NCBI RefSeq assembly: GCF_017299535.1
Contig: NZ_CP071238.1
Span: 3,906,001 to 3,970,000, forward strand
DNA from: Serratia marcescens subsp. marcescens ATCC 13880
Lineage (GTDB): Bacteria > Pseudomonadota > Gammaproteobacteria > Enterobacterales > Enterobacteriaceae
DNA length: 64,000 bases
Reading direction: 5' to 3'
The notes beneath the pieces were generated by a model that had not been told where the DNA came from, searched no databases, and worked only from the letters and a program-made list of their open reading frames with translations. Of this stretch, positions 58,043 through 64,000 are shown piece after piece (the first letter of the stretch is position 1; each line of letters begins with the position of its first letter). The translations under genes and the position numbers were made by a program.

Positions 58043-58393
58043 TTAAGCTTTTTTACCGGCTTTTTTGTGGTGTTTTTTAGCGGCCTGAGCTTTCTGCACT
58101 GGCGCTTTTTTGTGGTGTTTTTTAGCAGCCTGGGCTTTCTGAGCTGGCGCTTTTTTGTGGTGCTTTTTAGCGGCCTGAGCTTTCTGGGCTGGCGCTTTTT
58201 TGTGGTGCTTGGCTTTCTTGTGGTGCGTTGCTTTAGCTGGCGCTTTTTCAGCAGCAGCCGCTGGCGCAGCGGTAGTGGTGGTCGCAGCTGGCGCGGTGGT
58301 GGTAGCCGGAGCAGTAGCTGCGGTATCAGCAGCGAAAGCAACAGAAGACAGACCCATAGTGGCAGCAACGATCAGCGCTAATACTTTTTTCAT
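58043..58393 (-). CDS. asr: Acid shock protein Asr
   Basis: A periplasmic, acid-induced, intrinsically disordered basic protein. The 116-residue product has a signal peptide ([21 protein letters not shown]), an Ala/Thr-rich part (about residues 22-48) and a C-terminal tandem repeat of [15 protein letters not shown] (three near-identical units). The ATG follows GAGGAT. Repeat number varies between species. Confidence 0.93.
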   Translation of the reverse strand: MKKVLALIVAATMGLSSVAFAADTAATAPATTTAPAATTTTAAPAAAAEKAPAKATHHKKAKHHKKAPAQKAQAAKKHHKKAPAQKAQAAKKHHKKAPVQKAQAAKKHHKKAGKKA

Positions 58394-58622
58394 CTTTAAA
58401 TCCTCAGAGTGTTGTTTCGGTAAGCTCCGGTGGAGCCGTTGAAACAGATACTAGTGGAATCAAACCGCCGCTTCCGTGAGTGATTGGTTTCGCCGAGTAA
58501 CCAAATGTACAAAGCCCAGGCGCCGGCAAACACCTGCGTGACGGCGGTTTTTTTCCGTGATCGGCCACGCAAATTTCGGCATGGTCTACACTTGAAAGAC
58601 ATGTGTCGAAATGGAGAGCTGA

Positions 58623-58931
58623 ATGTTTAAGAAAGCGGAAAGAACAGAACGCGATATCGATCAGGACGTCACTCTGTTGGCCGATACGCTGGATGAAGTG
58701 TTGCGCGAGTCCGGTGACAAGACCAAAGAGGAACTGAAAGAGCTGCACAGCAAGGCGAAAGGCGTGCTGCGCGACGCCCGGGCGCGGTTCAATGGCTCCA
58801 CCAGTCTGACACAGCATGCGCGCGACGCGGTCGATCAAGCCGACAGCTATGTGCGTGACAAACCTTGGCAGGGCGTAGGGATCGGTGCCGCCGTCGGCAT
58901 CGTGCTCGGCGTGCTGCTGGCCCGGCGTTAA
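58623..58931 (+). CDS. ygaM: ElaB/YqjD/YgaM-family membrane-anchored protein
   Basis: A DUF883 protein of 102 residues: an acidic, helical N-terminal region (DVTLLADTLDEVLRESGDKT) and a C-terminal anchor with glycine zipper (PWQGVGIGAAVGIVLGVLLA) ending ARR. Family members tether ribosomes to the membrane in stationary phase. As in E. coli, it precedes nrdH. Confidence 0.9.
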   Translation: MFKKAERTERDIDQDVTLLADTLDEVLRESGDKTKEELKELHSKAKGVLRDARARFNGSTSLTQHARDAVDQADSYVRDKPWQGVGIGAAVGIVLGVLLARR

Positions 58932-58969
58932 CACCCCTGCAGTCATAAAGATAAAACAGATGTGCGTCT

Positions 58970-58990
58970 GGCCCGCGGAAATCGCGGGCC
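58970..58990 (+). terminator. Terminator after ygaM
   Basis: GGCCCGCG-gaaat-CGCGGGCC followed by GTTTAATTT, 39 bases past the stop. Confidence 0.8.
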
Positions 58991-58992
58991 GT

Positions 58993-59484
58993 TTAATTTG
59001 CGCGAAACAGCTGCGCCAGCCCCTGTACCGCCCGCTCCGCCTCCTCTCGCCGGCTGAAATTGGCGCCCCCCGACAGTCACCCCTGCCCCGCCGGATGGTC
59101 GATGCGCTAATCAGAGAGCGCCTGCACCGCCAGCCCCTGCTGCCACGCTCCCAGTCGCCGTTCCAGCGCCTGCGTCAACCACTCGCGCCGCTGGCGATAC
59201 AGCGGCCGCATGCGTTTCAGGTGGCGATAGAAATGCCCTTGCCGGATAAAATCCGCCACGCTTGCCTGCAGCAACGGCGGCAATGGCCGCCCGTGATAGC
59301 GAAACTCGCTGTCGTAGTCATCCTCGAGGATCCAGGCTCCGCGCTGGAATGGGCCGAGTCGGTGACGCTGATCGCCGCCACCGGCGCGCCAGACAGCGCT
59401 TTCGAGGCGCTGAAAGCGTACTTCAGCGATACCGACATCGCCGCTCTGACTTTCGAACGCCTTCAATCGTCTGGCCGTCAGCAT
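58993..59484 (-). pseudogene. Decayed MocR-type (GntR/aminotransferase) regulator
   Basis: Fragments of the aminotransferase domain remain in order: WILEDDYDSEFRYHGRPLPP, ASVADFIRQGHFYRHLKRMR, PLYRQRREWLTQALERRLG and, in another frame nearer 58993, ANFSRREEAERAVQGLAQLF. The PLP-lysine segment and the whole N-terminal helix-turn-helix are missing. Confidence 0.75.
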
Positions 59485-59600
59485 GCGTCAGAATGCGCTC
59501 GACTCCCCCTCTTCACTGAGAGAGGAGAATTTCTCACCCGAAAAAATTTTTCCCTCGCCTTTTCCAGCCCCGACGCGGTCTACGTACCTAACCCCACAAA

Positions 59601-59648
59601 ACACCATATATAGCGTGGTTGATAAATCAAATATCTACATATAGTATT
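59601..59648 (+). promoter_or_regulatory. Tandem NrdR boxes upstream of nrdHIEF
   Basis: ACACCATATATAGCGT (59601-59616) and ATCTACATATAGTATT (59633-59648) resemble the NrdR consensus acaCwATATATwGtgt. Their starts are 32 bases apart, three helical turns, the usual arrangement. NrdR represses ribonucleotide reductase genes when dATP is high. Confidence 0.85.
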
Positions 59649-59765
59649 TTATCTATCAACCGCAGGGACCGTTGTTCGGTTGATAACGCCGTCAGAAACG
59701 CCAGGAACGATGCTCCGTTATCTGACTTGTCCGCCTTTCCTTCAGCCTAAAGGTAAATGCGAATC

Positions 59766-59996
59766 ATGAGCATTATTATTTACAGTAAGCCGGACTGTGT
59801 CCAGTGCAACGCCACCTATCGCGCATTTGATAAACAGGGGATTGATTATCAGGTGATCGACCTCACCCAGGATCAGCAGGCGCTGAACCACGTTAAATCC
59901 TTAGGTTATCAGCAAGTTCCGGTGATTATCGCCGGTGACGATCACTGGTCCGGTTTCCGGCCGGACAAAATCGGCGCGCTGGCGCTCACCTGCTGA
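59766..59996 (+). CDS. nrdH: Glutaredoxin-like protein NrdH
   Basis: The electron donor for the class Ib reductase. The 76-residue product has the redox motif CVQC near residues 12-15 and the specificity segment WSGFRPDKI near the C-terminus. Start choice is open: ATG at 59766 (MSIIIYSK) or the in-frame ATG at 59757, closer to the AAAGGT site. First gene of nrdHIEF. Confidence 0.95.
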   Translation: MSIIIYSKPDCVQCNATYRAFDKQGIDYQVIDLTQDQQALNHVKSLGYQQVPVIIAGDDHWSGFRPDKIGALALTC

Positions 59997-60005
59997 GGCT
60001 CGACG

Positions 60006-60391
60006 ATGAATCCGCTGGTCTATTTCTCCAGCAGTTCGGAGAACACCCACCGATTCGTTGAGAAACTGGGCCTGCCGGCGATCCGCATTCCGATCGCCGG
60101 CGCCCGCAGCAAATTGCTGGTGGAACAACCCTATATCTTGATCGTACCCAGCTATGGCGGCGGCAGCGCCGTCGGCGCGGTGCCGATCCAGGTGATCCGC
60201 TTTCTCAACGTTCCGCAAAACTGTTCATACCTGCGCGGCGTCATCGCCGCCGGGAACACCAACTTCGGCGCAGCGTACGGCATCGCCGGCGACATCATCG
60301 CCAAAAAATGCCAGGTGCCTTTTTTGTACCGCTTCGAGCTGCTCGGCACTACGCAAGACGTTGAAAACGTTAGACAGGGAGTAACCGCATT

Positions 60392-60410
<19 letters not shown>
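60006..60410 (+). CDS. nrdI: Flavodoxin-like maturase NrdI
   Basis: NrdI supplies oxidant for building the dimanganese cofactor of NrdF. The 134-residue product has the FMN-binding [16 protein letters not shown] and [14 protein letters not shown] blocks. It starts nine bases after nrdH and overlaps nrdE by 19 bases. Confidence 0.96.
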
Positions 60411-63516
<3,106 letters not shown>

Positions 63517-63559
63517 GGACATGACAGCGATGCCGGTCTTTCAGGCCGGTATCGTGCAT

Positions 63560-63847
63560 TCAATACCCTTGTTCTTTCTGACTGCGGATCGCCAGAACAA
63601 ACGCCGTATCGATATCAGGAATGTATTTGTAGAGCGCCAAATAACCGCGAGCTTGCTGCCCAATAATCAATTCACGCAGCCCTGCGCCAAGGGACCGTCC
63701 GATCAATGGATTATGTTCCAATACCGCAATTGCCTGGATGATTTCCTGAATGCGCCGCCCTGAATCCGCAGCGCCATACTGAGCCAAATGAGCGAGAATA
63801 CGTTCGATATCATCCCTGACCTCTGGCGCCAACTCGACATTTGCCAT
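63560..63847 (-). CDS. ParE/RelE-family toxin
   Basis: The 95-residue product has the ParE pattern: ELAPEVRDDIERILAHLAQY, VLEHNPLIGRSLGAGLRELI and YLALYKYIPDIDTAFVLAIR. Its ATG overlaps the stop of an upstream frame by one base, the typical antitoxin-toxin coupling. It lies just after nrdF, convergent with it. Confidence 0.88.
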   Translation of the reverse strand: MANVELAPEVRDDIERILAHLAQYGAADSGRRIQEIIQAIAVLEHNPLIGRSLGAGLRELIIGQQARGYLALYKYIPDIDTAFVLAIRSQKEQGY

Positions 63848-64000
63848 CAGCGCCCCAATTTTTTAACCGGAGGTTTGACAGCGGCAGTATCACCCGCTGC
63901 GTAATTTTCCAAATAACCGCGCATCTCTTTCCAAGAGACTGTCTCTCCCGTCGCAATTATCTTGGCATAGCGTTTTTCCGCTTCATTCTCAAAGTCACGG
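63847..64000 (-). CDS. Antitoxin partner of the ParE-type toxin, cut by window edge
   Basis: The last 50 codons are visible: RDFENEAEKRYAKIIATGET, VSWKEMRGYLENYAAGD, then VKPPVKKLGR and TGA. The GETVSWKEMRGYLE pattern occurs in C-terminal, toxin-binding regions of ParD/StbD-like antitoxins. The DNA-binding N-terminus lies outside the window. Confidence 0.75.
   Translation of the reverse strand, partial: RDFENEAEKRYAKIIATGETVSWKEMRGYLENYAAGDTAAVKPPVKKLGR

Overview
The window is chromosomal DNA of a Serratia-type enterobacterium, probably close to S. marcescens. This is inferred from gene order (lepA, rseC-rseB-rseA-rpoE, nadB, trmN, srmB, grcA, ung, grpE, nadK, recN, bamE, rnfH-ratA, smpB, ssrA), from a flagellar-type phospholipase pair (phlA-phlB) between srmB and grcA, and from high-GC coding sequence. 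No database search was possible, so family names rest on recognised motifs and remembered homologues.

Positions 1-17651 are conserved core. They hold the sigma-E operon, NAD synthesis (nadB, nadK), RNA and DNA maintenance (srmB, trmN, ung, recN), protein quality control (grpE, smpB and tmRNA, bamE) and grcA. Several control sites are readable: a sigma-32 promoter before grpE, two LexA boxes before recN, an FNR-like box before grcA, a sigma-28-like promoter before phlA and a sigma-E-like promoter before rpoE.

Positions 17629-44053 are a genomic island in the 3' end of ssrA. Its left part is a P4-like phage satellite: ssrA-type integrase, a two-gene AT-rich cargo (OLD-family ATPase/TOPRIM nuclease plus an unknown 194-residue protein), a P2/P4-like cos sequence, delta (Ogr-type activator) and sid (capsid size), an iteron cluster, an AlpA-type regulator, small P4-type genes and an intact alpha primase-helicase. 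The cargo sits between integrase and the late genes, which is the known defence hotspot of P4 satellites. The right part is a scrapyard: a chaperone-usher fimbrial operon with a DUF1120-type subunit, LuxR and TetR regulators, small secreted and membrane proteins, and IS3 and IS21 family remnants. It then contains a decayed second copy of the alpha 3' end with a second iteron cluster (crr-like), a gene broken by two nested insertions, and a degenerate attR with an integrase arm-type repeat matching the left end.

Positions 44054-64000 return to core-like sequence. They hold a DUF2946-PepSY membrane pair, acetyltransferases, a methyltransferase, LysR regulators, yjdI-yjdJ, a DoxX protein, smrA, two major-facilitator transporters, asr, ygaM and the NrdR-controlled nrdHIEF ribonucleotide reductase operon. 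The window ends in a ParE-type toxin-antitoxin pair whose antitoxin runs off the edge. A 32-codon membrane-protein gene lies at 57848-57946.
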